Origin: an uncultured bacterium
Lineage (GTDB): Bacteria > Cyanobacteriota > Vampirovibrionia > Gastranaerophilales > Gastranaerophilaceae
DNA length: 7,019 bases
NCBI GenBank assembly: GCA_902489575.1
Contig: CABUAQ010000095.1
Coordinates: 1-7,019 of the forward strand
Direction of reading: 5' to 3'
In this document: one piece after another, positions 6,703 through 7,019 of the stretch
How the letters are laid out: every line of letters starts with the position of its first letter
Position numbering within the stretch: the first letter of the stretch is position 1
Translations under genes and position numbers: made by a program
Notes under the pieces: model-generated
Told to the model about the DNA's origin: nothing
The model's input: only the letters and a program-made list of their open reading frames with translations
Databases searched by the model: none

Positions 6703-6947
6703 AATTATAGTTAGTAACAAGTTTTACTTTACTTAATGAGTATCCGGAGTTTGCCGGAGGTGTTGTGTGGGACAAAAAGTGGTGACCGTCTGTATGGATA
6801 AAGTTTTGGCTGCATATTAAAGTTTAACGCTGCTGTGTATTAACGCAATATAAACAAACCTTTTTTCTAATTGGTTAGTAAATTTCGTATGAAAAGAAAG
6901 TAACTTGATTTTAGATTGTAAAGAGGAATTGTAATTAACAGCATTCT
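6703..6947. other. Gene-free stretch between the small exported-protein gene and the minus-strand terminator
   Basis: No reading frame longer than about 28 codons, and none with a ribosome site, is visible on either strand. A slightly GC-richer patch near 6741-6815 contains CCGGAG twice (6744-6749, 6754-6759), which also forms a TCCGG/CCGGA hairpin without a T run. TTAACGC occurs twice (6824-6830, 6840-6846). The remainder is AT-rich and looks like ordinary intergenic DNA or decayed sequence. Confidence 0.5.
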
Positions 6948-6972
6948 AAAAAAAGAGCCTCAAATGAGGCTC
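6948..6972 (-). terminator. Rho-independent terminator for a minus-strand transcript entering from the right
   Basis: GAGCCTC (6955-6961) and GAGGCTC (6966-6972) form a perfect 7-bp GC-rich stem with a 4-base loop. Seven A at 6948-6954 become a run of seven U on the minus strand directly after the hairpin. No T run follows on the plus strand, so the orientation is clearly leftward. Confidence 0.88.
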
Positions 6973-6979
6973 GTTGGAA

Positions 6980-7018
6980 TTAAGAATAGCTGGAAGTATG
7001 AAAAAGATTAATTATATT
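6980..7018 (-). CDS. Possible C-terminal end of a minus-strand gene beyond the right edge
   Basis: One minus-strand frame is open from the right edge for 12 codons (NIINLFHTSSYS) and stops at a TAA (6982-6980), 7 bases before the terminator stem. That spacing is what one expects at the end of a gene. The other two minus frames have stops near the edge. The fragment is too short to identify and may be chance; the terminated transcript could instead be an RNA gene. Confidence 0.3.
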   Translation of the reverse strand, partial: NIINLFHTSSYS

Positions 7019-7019
7019 A

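Noticed and set aside
6743..6758. TCCGG/CCGGA hairpin as terminator of the small gene
   Set aside because: The stem is only 5 bp and is followed by GGTGTTGTG, not a T run.
6867..6944. 25-residue minus-strand frame directly after the terminator
   Set aside because: It has no ribosome site or promoter and begins within bases of a strong terminator, so it is very unlikely to be expressed.

Overview
The window is AT-rich bacterial DNA using the standard code (TGA is a real stop in one permease gene). It holds four complete or nearly complete genes, one of them cut by the left edge, plus possible traces of a fifth gene at the right edge. The full-length bacterial class II lysyl-tRNA synthetase, the two-permease sugar transporter and the style of the large protein would fit an uncultured gut-type bacterium such as Gastranaerophilales/Vampirovibrionia. 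That placement is an impression from protein style, not a demonstrated assignment.

Layout. From 1 to 2813 (+) runs the C-terminal part of a very large protein. It enters the window inside a glycine-rich 36-bp tandem repeat, continues through a region carrying an HEMTH zinc-protease motif with a likely downstream glutamate ligand, and ends in a tail of diverged, roughly 130-residue repeat modules. Five bases after its stop, and convergent to it, lies a two-gene operon on the minus strand (4542 to 2819). It encodes the two membrane subunits of a carbohydrate ABC importer, joined by an ATGA overlap. A well-formed sigma70-type promoter lies directly in front of this operon and would place the first transcribed base on the start codon. 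Divergent from it, across a 211-bp spacer, is lysS (4754-6259, +). After a weak stem-loop comes a short gene (6340-6702, +) for a predicted exported, basic, cysteine- and tyrosine/tryptophan-rich protein that I do not recognise. The last ~315 bases hold no convincing complete gene, but contain a strong minus-strand terminator at 6948-6972 that probably ends a gene lying mostly beyond the right edge.

How the parts relate. The two permeases must work with a substrate-binding protein and an ATPase encoded elsewhere, since neither is in the window and the operon is closed on both sides. lysS is housekeeping. The large metallopeptidase-like repeat protein and the small exported protein are the accessory, least-explained parts. 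No evidence in the window links them functionally to each other or to the transporter. The most interesting items are the metallopeptidase-plus-repeat architecture, the apparently leaderless permease operon and the small six-cysteine exported protein.
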